Source: Neobacillus sp. Marseille-Q6967 (GTDB taxonomy: Bacteria; Bacillota; Bacilli; Bacillales; Cytobacillaceae). Taken from it: a DNA stretch of 64,000 nt. This document shows positions 7,759 through 16,835 of this stretch, piece by piece (within the stretch, counting starts at the first letter, position 1; every line of letters begins with the position of its first letter). The stretch spans positions 62,001 to 126,000 of the forward strand of contig NZ_OX267715.1 of the NCBI RefSeq assembly GCF_946151075.1. The letters run 5' to 3'. The notes below the pieces were generated by a model. That model ran no database searches. It was not told the origin of the DNA and worked only from the letters and a program-made list of their open reading frames with translations. A program made the translations under genes and the position numbers.

Positions 7759-8595
7759 TTATTTTAGCGAATTATGATTAGAGAACTGCAAATTTACTTT
7801 TTCTAAATCCTCATTAAACTTCGCGTGTGTAGCCTGGAAAACATGCTCGAATAAGTCTCCGAGCTCTTCTTCCATGACTTTTATTCCTTCACCTGTGATA
7901 CCGCCTTTGACACAAACCTTTTCTTGTAAGGAAGGTAAGGTATAATGTCCCTGTTTTAACAACTCTCCTAGGCCAACAATCATTTCACTGGCCATCGTTG
8001 TAGCTGTTTCTTCGTCGATTTCTGTTTCAGTAACAGCAGCAGTAATAAAACGCCGCAGCAAGTAGCTGAAAAATGCGGGACCGCAGCTAACGATATCCGA
8101 TGCTACTCTTGTTATTCTTTCTTGAATGTTTACCGGCACCGAAACCTTCGTAAAAAGGTTTTCCACATTTTTTTTCCAAAATTCACTGCAATTTTCACCA
8201 TATGTGATGAGAGAAACTCCTGCTAAGGCACGGTTGGTAATGCTTGGAATAACCCTTATTACGGAACAGGATACTTTTGTTTCAAGCTGGTTTGTATCGA
8301 TGGGACTAGTAATGGAAATCACACATTTTTTTTCATCTAAATATGGGTTGATCTCATCAAGCACTCTACAGACGTCAAGCGGTTTTACACATACAAACAC
8401 TAAATCGGATTGAGAAGCCACATCCGCTGCATTTTCCCCAACCCTTAGATATTTATATCTATCAGTAAGCACCTTTGCTTTTGAGATTGTTCGGTTTGTT
8501 ATCACCATTGAAGAAGGGGAAACAGCCTTTCCGTCAATAAAAGCCTCCACCAAAATTCTCCCCATATTGCCGGTACCAATGATACCAATCTTCAT
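7759..8595 (-). CDS. comER: ComER, pyrroline-5-carboxylate reductase-like protein
   Basis: This 278-residue protein has the P5C-reductase fold: an N-terminal NAD(P)-binding loop GIIGTGNMGRIL at residues 3-14, FVCVKPLDV near 68, and a C-terminal helical region containing GPAFFSYLLRRF near 171. In B. subtilis comER runs opposite to the comEA operon, as here, and has been linked to sporulation and biofilm onset rather than proline synthesis. The start ATG has AAGGAGGG upstream. The gap to comEA is about 87 bp, so the two promoters are back to back. Confidence 0.9.
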   Translation of the reverse strand: MKIGIIGTGNMGRILVEAFIDGKAVSPSSMVITNRTISKAKVLTDRYKYLRVGENAADVASQSDLVFVCVKPLDVCRVLDEINPYLDEKKCVISITSPIDTNQLETKVSCSVIRVIPSITNRALAGVSLITYGENCSEFWKKNVENLFTKVSVPVNIQERITRVASDIVSCGPAFFSYLLRRFITAAVTETEIDEETATTMASEMIVGLGELLKQGHYTLPSLQEKVCVKGGITGEGIKVMEEELGDLFEHVFQATHAKFNEDLEKVNLQFSNHNSLK

Positions 8596-8682
8596 TATTC
8601 CGACCCTCCTTCATCTGCAGATTCTCTACTAACAATATGAAATGGAAAAGTGAAATATACCAACAGAAAGGATGGATACAAA

Positions 8683-9327
8683 TTGAAAGACTGGCTAAAT
8701 GAGCATAAATTCTATGTTGTTATCGCTTTGGTAATTGCTTTTGGAGGAATTTATTATTTTTTTACTACTAATAATGAAGCCTCGACATCTCTGACTTTAA
8801 ACGATATGAATGAAAATCTTACCGAGCCTGAAAAAGGACAACCGGAAACTACGGAGGGGCAATCAATCCAACAACCTGAACATGTGATGGTGGATGTAAA
8901 GGGTCAAGTGAAAAAACCAGGTGTATACGAATCCAGGGGTGGAGAAAGGGTGATTGATCTCATTAATCGTGCCGGAGGATTGACCGAAAATGCAGATGAA
9001 AACCAAGTGAATTTAGCTGAGCATGTCGTGGATGCGATGGTCATCTATATTCCTGCGAAAGGGGAGGAGGGGACAGCAGCTGGTGCTTCTACTGCTAATG
9101 TTCCAGGGAGTGGAGGAACGAGCGGCCAATCTTCCAAAATCAATTTAAATAAAGCAGATGAAACCGAATTGCAAACCCTGCCTGGAATTGGGCCGGCGAA
9201 AGCAGCAGCTATTATCGAATACCGGGAAACAAATGGCTCCTATAAAACCATTGAAGACCTAAAAAATATTAGTGGAATAGGTGATAAAACATTTGAAAAA
9301 CTAAAAGATTTAATTCAGGCCCCATAA
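8683..9327 (+). CDS. comEA: Competence DNA receptor ComEA
   Basis: ComEA binds double-stranded DNA outside the membrane and passes it to ComEC. There is one membrane anchor near residues 10-28, a SLBB domain (VDVKGQVKKPGVYE near 74) and a C-terminal helix-hairpin-helix pair (LNKADETELQTLPGIGPAKA near 153 and ISGIGDKTFEKL near 194). I start at TTG 8683 (MKDWLNEHKF) because AAAGGATGG lies 7 bases upstream and this matches the known N-terminus. A GTG at 8650 would add 11 residues. It is the first gene of comEA-comEB-comEC. Confidence 0.92.
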   Translation: MKDWLNEHKFYVVIALVIAFGGIYYFFTTNNEASTSLTLNDMNENLTEPEKGQPETTEGQSIQQPEHVMVDVKGQVKKPGVYESRGGERVIDLINRAGGLTENADENQVNLAEHVVDAMVIYIPAKGEEGTAAGASTANVPGSGGTSGQSSKINLNKADETELQTLPGIGPAKAAAIIEYRETNGSYKTIEDLKNISGIGDKTFEKLKDLIQAP

Positions 9328-9394
9328 TAATACTATTTGACCATAGAAAGCCTGTACAGTTACACTAAGATAAAGCTGATAATCATATTGAACA

Positions 9395-9418
9395 TGTTGA
9401 TTGGAGCGCAAAACAACA
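9395..9418. repeat. Short remnant of repeat family A
   Basis: TGTTGATTGGAGCGC followed by AAAACAACA keeps only the ends of the element. It lengthens the comEA-comEB gap to about 147 bp. Confidence 0.5.
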
Positions 9419-9474
9419 GACCGTTCAATACAGCTAAAATTAAAAAAGAAGTCGAAGTTTGGAGGAGTGGAGAA

Positions 9475-9936
9475 GTGGAACGCATCTCATGGGATCAATA
9501 CTTTATGGCACAAAGTCATCTACTCGCATTAAGAAGCACCTGTACAAGGCTTACTGTAGGAGCAACGATTGTCAGAGATAAACGAATTATCGCCGGTGGC
9601 TACAACGGCTCCATTGCAGGCGGGGACCATTGCATCGACAAAGGTTGTTACGTGATTGATAACCATTGTGTAAGAACTATCCATGCTGAAATGAACGCTC
9701 TTTTGCAGTGTGCTAAATTCGGTGTACCGACAGAAGGTTCCGAAATTTATGTGACACATTTTCCGTGCCTTCAATGCTGTAAAGCTATTATTCAAGCAGG
9801 CATAAAGATTGTTTATTATGCAGAGGATTATAAAAATCACCCATATGCAATGGAATTATTTCAGCAGGCCAATGTAAGGACCCAAAAGGTCGAACTTACA
9901 GAGGAAGTCATTGATTTTAGAAAAATATCGCAATAA
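9475..9936 (+). CDS. comEB: ComEB, dCMP deaminase family protein
   Basis: A zinc-dependent cytidine/deoxycytidylate deaminase fold of 153 residues. The zinc ligands and catalytic glutamate are in HAEMNALLQC near residue 71 and in PCLQCCKAI near 97. The family converts dCMP to dUMP. In B. subtilis it is not needed for DNA uptake itself, although it is in the operon and helps localise competence proteins. I place the start at GTG 9475 behind GGAGGAG; the protein then begins MERISWDQYFMAQSH as in relatives. The frame stays open to 9337, but those 46 residues come from spacer and repeat sequence. Confidence 0.9.
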   Translation: MERISWDQYFMAQSHLLALRSTCTRLTVGATIVRDKRIIAGGYNGSIAGGDHCIDKGCYVIDNHCVRTIHAEMNALLQCAKFGVPTEGSEIYVTHFPCLQCCKAIIQAGIKIVYYAEDYKNHPYAMELFQQANVRTQKVELTEEVIDFRKISQ

Positions 9937-9948
9937 AATTTTCTCATT

Positions 9949-9975
9949 AACGCCGGTTTGGTTGACCCCGGCGTT
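9949..9975 (+). other. Hairpin between comEB and comEC
   Basis: AACGCCGG and CCGGCGTT pair across an 11-base loop, 23 bp before comEC. There is no T-run, so it may be an attenuator or mRNA-stability element rather than a terminator. Confidence 0.45.
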
Positions 9976-9998
9976 ATTCTCTATCATGGAGGGGTGTC

Positions 9999-12311
9999 AT
10001 GAATGGAAAATATTTTTATTTTGCCATTGCCGCTTTACTAGGAGTAATTACAAAAGAATTACTCTTCCTGCCTTTCTTCCTTCTCACCTTTATTTACGTT
10101 TATCTCCTTTACAAATACAAGAGATTCTCCCTAACACAAATATTTTTAGTTTTTTGCTGTTACGCTGCTTTTTTCATAGCCGCAGCGTATAATGACTCAA
10201 AGAATAATACACAAATACCTGTGTCCGAAGCAACCTTTTATCTTGAATATCATGATAACGCCCAAATTGACGGAGACTTGCTCAAAGTAACTGCCGTTGC
10301 TAGGAGTTATAATGAAAAAATGATCCTTCGATATAAAATCCAATCCCAAGCTGAAAAAGAAAGGTTAAAAGACACGAATTTCTATGGGCGAATATGTAAA
10401 GTATCCGGGCAGCTCGAGCAGCCTTTGATTGCAAAAAATCCTAACGCCTTTGACTATCAAAAATATTTACAAACGAAAAAAATTTATTATGTTCTTGTAG
10501 CTTCAGAATATCCTCTCCGCGAGTGCCACTCCATCCCGTCTTCACCATTTGTCCTAATAAAAGAATTACGTTTTAACGGTATTAAGTTACTTGAAAATCA
10601 CTTTCCTCCAGAGGTAGCATCCCTTTCTGCTGCATTAATTTTCGGGGACCGCAGTTTATTTGATCCTGAACTAATTGCCGATTACCAGGAGTCAGGTATT
10701 GTCCATTTGTTGGCGATTTCAGGATTACATGTATCGTTATTAATCGGAATGATTTATTATATGGGACTGAGGTTTGGGTTAACCCGGGAGTTTATGACGA
10801 ATTTTCTCCTCGTTCTTCTTCCGATTTATGCCATTCTCGTTGGTGCATCCGCTTCGGTTATCCGGGCTGTTTTAATGATTTTTCTGGTATTGTTTACTTT
10901 AAAGTGGAAAAGGCAGTTAAAATTATCCCCGATTGACAGCATCAGTCTGGCGTTTATGATTTACATCCTTCTAACACCAAAAATTATATATGATCCTGGT
11001 TTTCAGCTATCATTTGCAGTCAGTTTTGCCATCATCCTCTCTGCTTCTGCAATCTTGCTGCGCTATCAGCATACCGTTTCTCAAATGCTGGTGATCTCAA
11101 TCGTCTCGCAATTGGCAGCGTTGCCGATTTTGTTATATCATTTTTTCGAAATTTCCTTTATTAGCCTTGCAGCAAATCTGGTTTATATCCCGCTTTTTTC
11201 TTTTGTTTTTTTACCTGGACTTTACTTATTGTTCTTCTTTCAACTAATCTTCGGACAAACCCCAGCAATTTTCATTGATATCTTCATGAAAATCATATTA
11301 TTTGCGAATGATTTGATTCATCTTTTTTCAGGTATTACATTCTTTAAGTATATTCCCGGCAGGCCCCATGATTTATTCCTTATTGTCTATGTGGTGATGA
11401 TCGTGATGGTTTTTTTGTATTGGGAAGTAAAGATAAATAGGAAGAAATTGCTTGTACTTACTTTTATCTTGTTTTCGTTTCAACCCATTTGGAACTGGGT
11501 TAATCCTTTTGGTGAAATCATTATGATTGATGTCGGGCAAGGTGACAGCATTTTAATTGACCTTCCATTCCGGAAAGGGACGTATTTAATTGATACCGGC
11601 GGGACCATGAGTTTTGAAAAAGAGGAATGGAGGAAGCGGGCAAAACCATTTGAGGTCGGGAGAGATGTAGTAGTACCTTTTTTAAAAGGAAAAGGAATTA
11701 CCAAAATAGACAAATTAATCCTAACTCATGGAGATACCGATCATATGGGGGGAGTAGATGCAGTTATTCAAGAACTCAAAGTTAAACAAATTTTACTTCC
11801 ATTCGTAGCAGAACCGTCTGCGGCAGAAATAAACCTTATGCAAAAAGCGAAGAAAAAAGGGATTCCTGTTGTGAAAGTATCAGAAGGTAATCAATGGATA
11901 ACTGGAAATAGTTTATTTTATGTCCTTGCCCCTGAAAAAAAATATGAAGGCGAGCGGAACAGCGGGTCGATTGCCATTTTTGCAAATGTTGGGGGGTTAA
12001 AATGGTTTTTCGGCGGTGATTTGGATCAACCCGGAGAAGAAAAAATTGCAGGTAAATATCCAAATATTAAAGTGGATGTTCTCAAGGCAGGACATCATGG
12101 AAGTAAAACCTCAACGAGTGAGTTATTCGTAAAAAAACTAAAACCGCGTGTGGCCTGGATATCGGCTGGCGAAAAGAATCGTTATGGTCATCCGCACCAG
12201 GAAGTACTAGAGAGGCTTGAACATACCAAGATTTACCGGACTGATCAACAAGGTGCCATTATTTACCGTTTTTTCAATAATAATGGAACCTTTTCGACCT
12301 ATTTGCCATAG
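9999..12311 (+). CDS. comEC: Competence membrane channel ComEC/Rec2
   Basis: ComEC forms the channel that carries single-stranded transforming DNA across the membrane. The 770 residues show N-terminal membrane helices, a DUF4131 region (to about residue 180), the Competence domain with many helices (GIVHLLAISGLHVSLLIGM near 233), and a C-terminal metallo-beta-lactamase-type domain. That last domain has the metal motif THGDTDHMGG near 577 and AGHHGS near 697, proposed to degrade the non-transported strand. The ATG follows GGAGGGG. It is the last gene of the comE operon and appears intact. Confidence 0.95.
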   Translation: MNGKYFYFAIAALLGVITKELLFLPFFLLTFIYVYLLYKYKRFSLTQIFLVFCCYAAFFIAAAYNDSKNNTQIPVSEATFYLEYHDNAQIDGDLLKVTAVARSYNEKMILRYKIQSQAEKERLKDTNFYGRICKVSGQLEQPLIAKNPNAFDYQKYLQTKKIYYVLVASEYPLRECHSIPSSPFVLIKELRFNGIKLLENHFPPEVASLSAALIFGDRSLFDPELIADYQESGIVHLLAISGLHVSLLIGMIYYMGLRFGLTREFMTNFLLVLLPIYAILVGASASVIRAVLMIFLVLFTLKWKRQLKLSPIDSISLAFMIYILLTPKIIYDPGFQLSFAVSFAIILSASAILLRYQHTVSQMLVISIVSQLAALPILLYHFFEISFISLAANLVYIPLFSFVFLPGLYLLFFFQLIFGQTPAIFIDIFMKIILFANDLIHLFSGITFFKYIPGRPHDLFLIVYVVMIVMVFLYWEVKINRKKLLVLTFILFSFQPIWNWVNPFGEIIMIDVGQGDSILIDLPFRKGTYLIDTGGTMSFEKEEWRKRAKPFEVGRDVVVPFLKGKGITKIDKLILTHGDTDHMGGVDAVIQELKVKQILLPFVAEPSAAEINLMQKAKKKGIPVVKVSEGNQWITGNSLFYVLAPEKKYEGERNSGSIAIFANVGGLKWFFGGDLDQPGEEKIAGKYPNIKVDVLKAGHHGSKTSTSELFVKKLKPRVAWISAGEKNRYGHPHQEVLERLEHTKIYRTDQQGAIIYRFFNNNGTFSTYLP

Positions 12312-12347
12312 GATAAAGCATCATATCGCGGTTGCGAAAATTGAAAA

Positions 12348-12372
12348 GAGACTGCATTTTAAATGCAGTCTC
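12348..12372. terminator. Bidirectional terminator between comEC and yqzM
   Basis: The 12-bp arms GAGACTGCATTT and AAATGCAGTCTC flank one base. On the minus strand TTTTC follows. Confidence 0.7.
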
Positions 12373-12397
12373 CGAAATTACATTATGTAGCCACTCT

Positions 12398-12532
12398 TTA
12401 GGATCCGATTACTTTAATGACAGTAGCAACGATAAACAAAGTAGCAAAAAAGCCAAATGAAACGATAAAACCTACTCCTGAATCAATTGCGTCATTACGT
12501 TTACTTTGCACATTCTTCTCAAATTCATTCAC
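12398..12532 (-). CDS. yqzM: YqzM family small membrane protein
   Basis: The predicted 44-residue product starts MNEFEKNVQSKRNDAIDSG, continues with a single hydrophobic helix (VGFIVSFGFFATLFIVATVI) and ends KVIGS. This resembles B. subtilis YqzM, which also lies between comEC and holA on the opposite strand. The start is GTG at 12532 behind AGGAGGGG. Its function is unknown. The surrounding 12312-12397 holds only the shared terminator. Confidence 0.88.
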   Translation of the reverse strand: MNEFEKNVQSKRNDAIDSGVGFIVSFGFFATLFIVATVIKVIGS

Positions 12533-12843
12533 AGTATACCCCTCCTATTTTCACATTTTAGTATAAGCGATTTTATGGAAAAAATCCAGTATACCTTTAA
12601 AACCGCTTTCCTCTATTGACAAGAGTTGACACAAATACTTTATCTCTAGAACGGTGACACTATTTTTACACAAGGAACTCCGCCAGACAGCAAATGAACC
12701 TAGGGCTTTGCTGCAGGCGTTCATCATAGATCCGGGAATTGGTGCTTGTGTGATAAGCGCCAATTCCCATAAACCTCTTGTCAAATTGTCCGAGCTTCAT
12801 TACGATAGTATGTGGAAGAGAAATGAAGGGGAGCGCTGGACAA
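12533..12843. other. Intergenic region before holA with a strong hairpin
   Basis: This 311-bp gap holds no gene I recognise. At 12734-12768 the arms GGGAATTGGTGCTT and AAGCGCCAATTCCC pair over 14 positions (one G-U) around a 7-base loop. No T-run follows. A 66-codon frame at 12654-12854 spans it but has no Shine-Dalgarno site and no recognisable sequence. TTGACA-like hexamers near 12615 and 12626 could belong to the holA promoter, but no good -10 is spaced from them. Confidence 0.5.
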
Positions 12844-13860
12844 ATGGTATTTGATATTTGGAAACAAATTAAACGACGGGAAATTGCTCCCATTTATTTA
12901 TTATATGGAACAGAAGCATTTTTAATCAATGAAACGAAACAACAGCTTTTGAACCAGGTATTGAATGAAGAAGAGAAAGATTTTAATTTCAGTGCCTATG
13001 ATTTAGAGGAAACACCGATTGAATTGGCGCTGGAAGATGCGGAAACCTTTCCATTTTTAGGTGAAAAAAAAGTAATCTTTTTACATAACCCAGGATTTCT
13101 AACAGCAGAAAAAACAAAAGATAAAATTGATCATAATGTTTCAAGGTTTGAAGCATATTTGAAGGAACCGGCACCGTATACGGTACTGGTCATTTCTGCG
13201 CCCTACGAAAAGCTGGATGAACGGAAAAAAATAACAAAAGAACTAAAACGGACGGCTGTTACGGTAGAGGCAAAAAAATTAAATGAACCGGAATTGAAAA
13301 ATTGGATAAAAGATCGGGCAAAAGGGAATGGAATCTCATTTGACCCTGATGCCCTAGAGCTGTTAATTACTCTTGTCGGAACTAATATGTTTATGATTGC
13401 CAGTGAAATAGACAAACTGTCGTTATATGCAGGGGATAATAAAACGATTCCTGCTTCAACAGTAGAAAATCTAGTTTCCCGGTCACTCGAACAAAATATT
13501 TTTACGCTTATTGAAAAAGTAGTACAGCGGAGATTAGAGGATGCTCTTAGAATTTATTATGATTTATTAAAGCAAAACGAAGAACCGATTAAGATTTTAG
13601 CTTTGATAGCAGGTCAGTTCAGGCTGATCTATCAGGTAAAGGAACTTTCCAGACGAGGCTACGGACAGCAGCAAATTGCCGGATACCTGAAGACCCATCC
13701 GTTCCGAGTCAAACTTGCCGCTGGACAAGCAAACAAATTTACCGACGAAGAGTTAACCCGCCTAATGGCATTGCTGGCAGATGCCGATTATCAGATGAAA
13801 ACAGGCGGAATGAATAAATCTCTATTAGTGGAAATGTTACTGTTTAAATTAAAAAGATAA
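12844..13860 (+). CDS. holA: DNA polymerase III subunit delta
   Basis: Delta opens the beta sliding clamp within the clamp-loader complex. The N-terminal P-loop-like domain begins MVFDIWKQIKRREIAPIYLL. ETFPFLGEKKVIFL near residue 67 and LKQNEEPIKILALIAGQFRL near 242 are typical of Gram-positive HolA (YqeN). I start at ATG 12844 behind GAAGGGGAG, giving 338 residues. An upstream ATG at 12778 would add 22 residues without a binding site. A shared terminator separates it from rpsT on the other strand. Confidence 0.92.
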   Translation: MVFDIWKQIKRREIAPIYLLYGTEAFLINETKQQLLNQVLNEEEKDFNFSAYDLEETPIELALEDAETFPFLGEKKVIFLHNPGFLTAEKTKDKIDHNVSRFEAYLKEPAPYTVLVISAPYEKLDERKKITKELKRTAVTVEAKKLNEPELKNWIKDRAKGNGISFDPDALELLITLVGTNMFMIASEIDKLSLYAGDNKTIPASTVENLVSRSLEQNIFTLIEKVVQRRLEDALRIYYDLLKQNEEPIKILALIAGQFRLIYQVKELSRRGYGQQQIAGYLKTHPFRVKLAAGQANKFTDEELTRLMALLADADYQMKTGGMNKSLLVEMLLFKLKR

Positions 13861-13865
13861 AGAAA

Positions 13866-13899
13866 TAAAAAACGATTCCCAAACGGGAATCGTTTTTTA
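13866..13899. terminator. Bidirectional terminator between holA and rpsT
   Basis: AACGATTCCC-AAAC-GGGAATCGTT with an A-tract before and a T-tract after. Confidence 0.9.
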
Positions 13900-13909
13900 A
13901 GTTCTCTAA

Positions 13910-14170
13910 TTATAGAGAGTTAGCTTTTTTAGCAAGACGTGATTTTTTACGGGCAGCAGCGTTTTTATGGATTAATCCTTTAGCAGCAGCCTTGTCTAAT
14001 TTACTAGCAGCAGCACCAAATGCTTCCTTAGCTGCAGGAGCATCGTTAAGAGTAACAGCAGCTTCTACTTTTTTAACAGCCGTACGCATTGCAGATTTAG
14101 CAGTTGTATTTTGAGCATTACGAGCTTCGCTTGTTTTTACACGCTTAATAGCAGATTTAATGTTAGGCAT
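13910..14170 (-). CDS. rpsT: 30S ribosomal protein S20
   Basis: The 86-residue basic protein begins [18 protein letters not shown] and ends [17 protein letters not shown], standard for bacterial S20, which binds 16S rRNA early in assembly. The correct start is the ATG at 14170 behind GGAGGTG. A GTG at 14179 is part of that binding site. It is transcribed alone, opposite to gpr, as in B. subtilis. Confidence 0.97.
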   Translation of the reverse strand: MPNIKSAIKRVKTSEARNAQNTTAKSAMRTAVKKVEAAVTLNDAPAAKEAFGAAASKLDKAAAKGLIHKNAAARKKSRLAKKANSL

Positions 14171-14307
14171 TACTTTCACCTCCTACAAAGAATCGAGACT
14201 ATATGAACTCGACTTAACATTCATTCACATTTAATCAGAACAAGAGATATTTTATCAAACCAAACCTTTTATTGCAATACTAGAATTTATCACTAATGGA
14301 TTAAGTT

Positions 14308-14337
14308 GAATGTTTTCGTACAAAAGGGGCAAAAATA
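14308..14337 (+). promoter_or_regulatory. Candidate forespore (sigma-F/sigma-G) promoter of gpr
   Basis: GAATG at 14308-14312 fits the GMATR -35 element. After 15 bp, GGCAAAAATA at 14328-14337 fits the sigma-F -10 pattern GGNNANANTR. B. subtilis gpr is transcribed by sigma-F and sigma-G. The match was judged by eye. Confidence 0.45.
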
Positions 14338-14384
14338 GGGAATAGTTTCTAGTGTAGATATTCTTTGATGGGAGCGATACATAC

Positions 14385-15509
14385 ATGAATGAAAATATTG
14401 ACTTAAGCCAGTACTCCGTTCGGACCGATTTAGCCATTGAAGCACGAGAAATGGTGATTGCCGGGAGAGAGGGAACAGTCCAGCAGGGAGAAAACATCTC
14501 TCAAATCGAAGGCGTCATTATTAAAGAAAAAGATGTGGACGATATAAAAATTTCATTGGTAGAAATCACCGATGAGGGTGCAAAACAATTAAATAAAAAA
14601 CCAGGACGCTATTTAACTCTTGAAGTACAAGGAATCCGACAGCAGGATACTAAGTTGCAGCAGCAAGTAGAAGAGATTTTTGCTAAGGAATTTGCTCACT
14701 TTTTAGAAGGAACTGGGATTAAAAAAGATGCATCCTGTTTAGTAGTCGGACTTGGAAACTGGAATGTAACACCGGATGCGCTTGGCCCGATGGTGTGTGA
14801 AAACTTATTAGTAACAAGGCATCTGTTTCAATTACAGCCGGAGAGTGTTGAAGAAGGCTATCGTTCTGTCAGTGCTCTGGCGCCAGGTGTTATGGGATTA
14901 ACCGGTATAGAGACAAGCGATATTATTTTTGGAGTGGTTGAAAAAAGTAAACCTGATTTTGTGATTGCGATTGATGCATTAGCTGCCAGATCGATTGAAC
15001 GGGTTAATTCAACGATTCAAATTTCTGATACCGGGATTCATCCTGGTTCAGGTGTAGGGAATAAACGGAAAGAATTAAGTAAAGAAACGTTAGGTGTTCC
15101 AGTTATCGCCATTGGGGTGCCAACGGTCGTCGATGCCGTTTCGATTACAAGTGATACGATTGACTTTATTCTTAAACATTTTGGAAAAGAGATGAGGGAA
15201 GGGAATCGTCCATCCAGAGCATTGGCGCCTTCAGGTATGACCTTTGGAAAACGTAAGACGCTGACGGATGAAGATTTACCAGAAGAGAAACACCGTCAAA
15301 CCTTCCTCGGGATGATCGGAACCCTCGAAGAGGAAGAAAAACGGAGGTTAATTTCGGAAGTGCTTTCTCCGCTGGGACACAATTTAATGGTTACGCCAAA
15401 AGAAGTGGATGTGTTCATTGAAGATATGGCCAACCTGATTGCCAGCGGTCTAAATGCCTCTCTTCACAGCAATGTAGATCAGGAAAATGCAGGGTACTAT
15501 ACAAGATAA
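14385..15509 (+). CDS. gpr: Germination protease GPR
   Basis: GPR degrades small acid-soluble spore proteins during germination. It is made in the forespore as a zymogen that cleaves its own N-terminus. The sequence [14 protein letters not shown] at residues 8-21 includes the propeptide cleavage region, which resembles the SASP target site. [17 protein letters not shown] near 120 and [14 protein letters not shown] near 216 are family signatures. The 374 residues are a normal length. Downstream lies spoIIP, another sporulation gene, separated by a weak hairpin. Confidence 0.96.
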   Translation: MNENIDLSQYSVRTDLAIEAREMVIAGREGTVQQGENISQIEGVIIKEKDVDDIKISLVEITDEGAKQLNKKPGRYLTLEVQGIRQQDTKLQQQVEEIFAKEFAHFLEGTGIKKDASCLVVGLGNWNVTPDALGPMVCENLLVTRHLFQLQPESVEEGYRSVSALAPGVMGLTGIETSDIIFGVVEKSKPDFVIAIDALAARSIERVNSTIQISDTGIHPGSGVGNKRKELSKETLGVPVIAIGVPTVVDAVSITSDTIDFILKHFGKEMREGNRPSRALAPSGMTFGKRKTLTDEDLPEEKHRQTFLGMIGTLEEEEKRRLISEVLSPLGHNLMVTPKEVDVFIEDMANLIASGLNASLHSNVDQENAGYYTR

Positions 15510-15521
15510 GTCATTCTATGG

Positions 15522-15549
15522 GGAATCGTGCCGTTAACGGAACGATTCC
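15522..15549 (+). terminator. Hairpin after gpr, weak terminator
   Basis: GGAATCGT and ACGATTCC enclose an inner CCGTTAACGG stem. The tail TTAAAAA is a poor T-run. Confidence 0.5.
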
Positions 15550-15625
15550 TTAAAAATAGATTCGTGGTTCTACTAATTCTAGTATCGACATAAGATTTAC
15601 TAGAATCGAATGGAGAGGTGGAACC

Positions 15626-16816
15626 ATGAAATCTACTAGGAATTCTGGCATGTTTTTGACGGTACAAGGGACAAACCTTTTAAAAATGATATCCCTTCTT
15701 TTGTTGTTTATGATCCTGGTTTTTTCGATAAGCGGGCTGCTAACTTCCTTAAAGCCCCAGTATAGGCCTGCTTCAGCTTCAGTCAACACCGCTGCTAATC
15801 TGGTGAACGGAAAACTGCTCTATCAATTAATGGCTTGGGAAAATCATCATTTTTTATCGATTGAGGAAGATTTAACCGCAAGTCCGAAATTACACAAATT
15901 AATTTTTCAACTGTCCAGTAACATCAACCTAGACGATCCGAGAAGTTTATTAGGACGGGAACTGCCGGGCTTCGATCTCTTTGATGGAAAAATTGTCGTT
16001 GCGGGTGAAGGCTCCAATTATACCAATATGCCAATGGAATCCGCCCCGCCGATTGAAATAATGAAGGCAGAAAGAGAAGCGGCGCTGCAAAATATTGATG
16101 GTCTTGATGATGGAAGTTCAGGAGATAATCCAGCACAGCCGCCTGCTTCCACCGGGGATAAAAAAGTGGTCCACCTTTACTTTACTCATAATCGTGAATC
16201 ATATCTTCCATACTTACAAGGTGTAACTGACCCGAACCTTGCTTACCATTCACAGCTAAATGTTACGAAAATAGGTGATAAATTAAAGGCGAGCCTTGAA
16301 GAAAGAGGAATCGGCACCTCTATTGATAAATCAGATGTCATGGGTTCTGTAAAGATGGCAGCGGCTTACGGCAAGTCGGGGGAATTGGTTCAGACAGCGA
16401 TGGCTCAAAATAGAGATATCCAATATTTAATTGATATTCACCGGGATGCCCGGCGGAAAGATAAAACGACAGTAATGATTAATGGACAAGCTTATGCACA
16501 ACTTGTTTTTGTTGTAGGCGGCAACAATCCAAATCATGAAAAAAATGAAAAGCTAGCGACCGATCTCCATAAACTTTTACAAGAAAAATATAAAGGAATC
16601 AGCTGGGGAGTGTTGAAAAAAGAAGGAGCCGGTTCGAATGGAGTATATAATCAAAATCTTTCTGAGAATGCATTACTGATTGAATTTGGTGGTGTCGACA
16701 ATACATTTGAAGAGTTAAATCGTTCTGCGGAGGCGCTTGCGGATGTATTTAGTGAATACTTCTGGCAGGCTGAAAAAGTGAATCAAGATACTGGAGAGTC
16801 AACGGATAAACAATAG
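15626..16816 (+). CDS. spoIIP: Stage II sporulation protein P, peptidoglycan hydrolase
   Basis: SpoIIP is an amidase/endopeptidase that works with SpoIID and SpoIIM to thin septal peptidoglycan and drive engulfment. A membrane anchor lies at about residues 20-42. The SpoIIP domain starts near 183 (VHLYFTHNRESYLPYL), with conserved DIHRDARR near 271 and LIEFGG near 350 as likely zinc/active-site segments. The 396 residues are normal. A binding site GGAGAGG precedes the ATG. An inverted repeat lies in the leader (15576-15606), and yqxA follows 19 bp downstream. Confidence 0.95.
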   Translation: MKSTRNSGMFLTVQGTNLLKMISLLLLFMILVFSISGLLTSLKPQYRPASASVNTAANLVNGKLLYQLMAWENHHFLSIEEDLTASPKLHKLIFQLSSNINLDDPRSLLGRELPGFDLFDGKIVVAGEGSNYTNMPMESAPPIEIMKAEREAALQNIDGLDDGSSGDNPAQPPASTGDKKVVHLYFTHNRESYLPYLQGVTDPNLAYHSQLNVTKIGDKLKASLEERGIGTSIDKSDVMGSVKMAAAYGKSGELVQTAMAQNRDIQYLIDIHRDARRKDKTTVMINGQAYAQLVFVVGGNNPNHEKNEKLATDLHKLLQEKYKGISWGVLKKEGAGSNGVYNQNLSENALLIEFGGVDNTFEELNRSAEALADVFSEYFWQAEKVNQDTGESTDKQ

Positions 16817-16835
16817 GAGTAAAGGGTGCATTTTT

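Noticed and set aside
9911..10192. 93-codon plus-strand frame between comEB and comEC
   Set aside because: Overlaps the end of comEB and the start of comEC in another frame. No binding site.
12654..12854. 66-codon frame before holA
   Set aside because: No ribosome-binding site, no recognisable sequence, spans a hairpin and overlaps the holA start. Kept only as part of an unexplained spacer.
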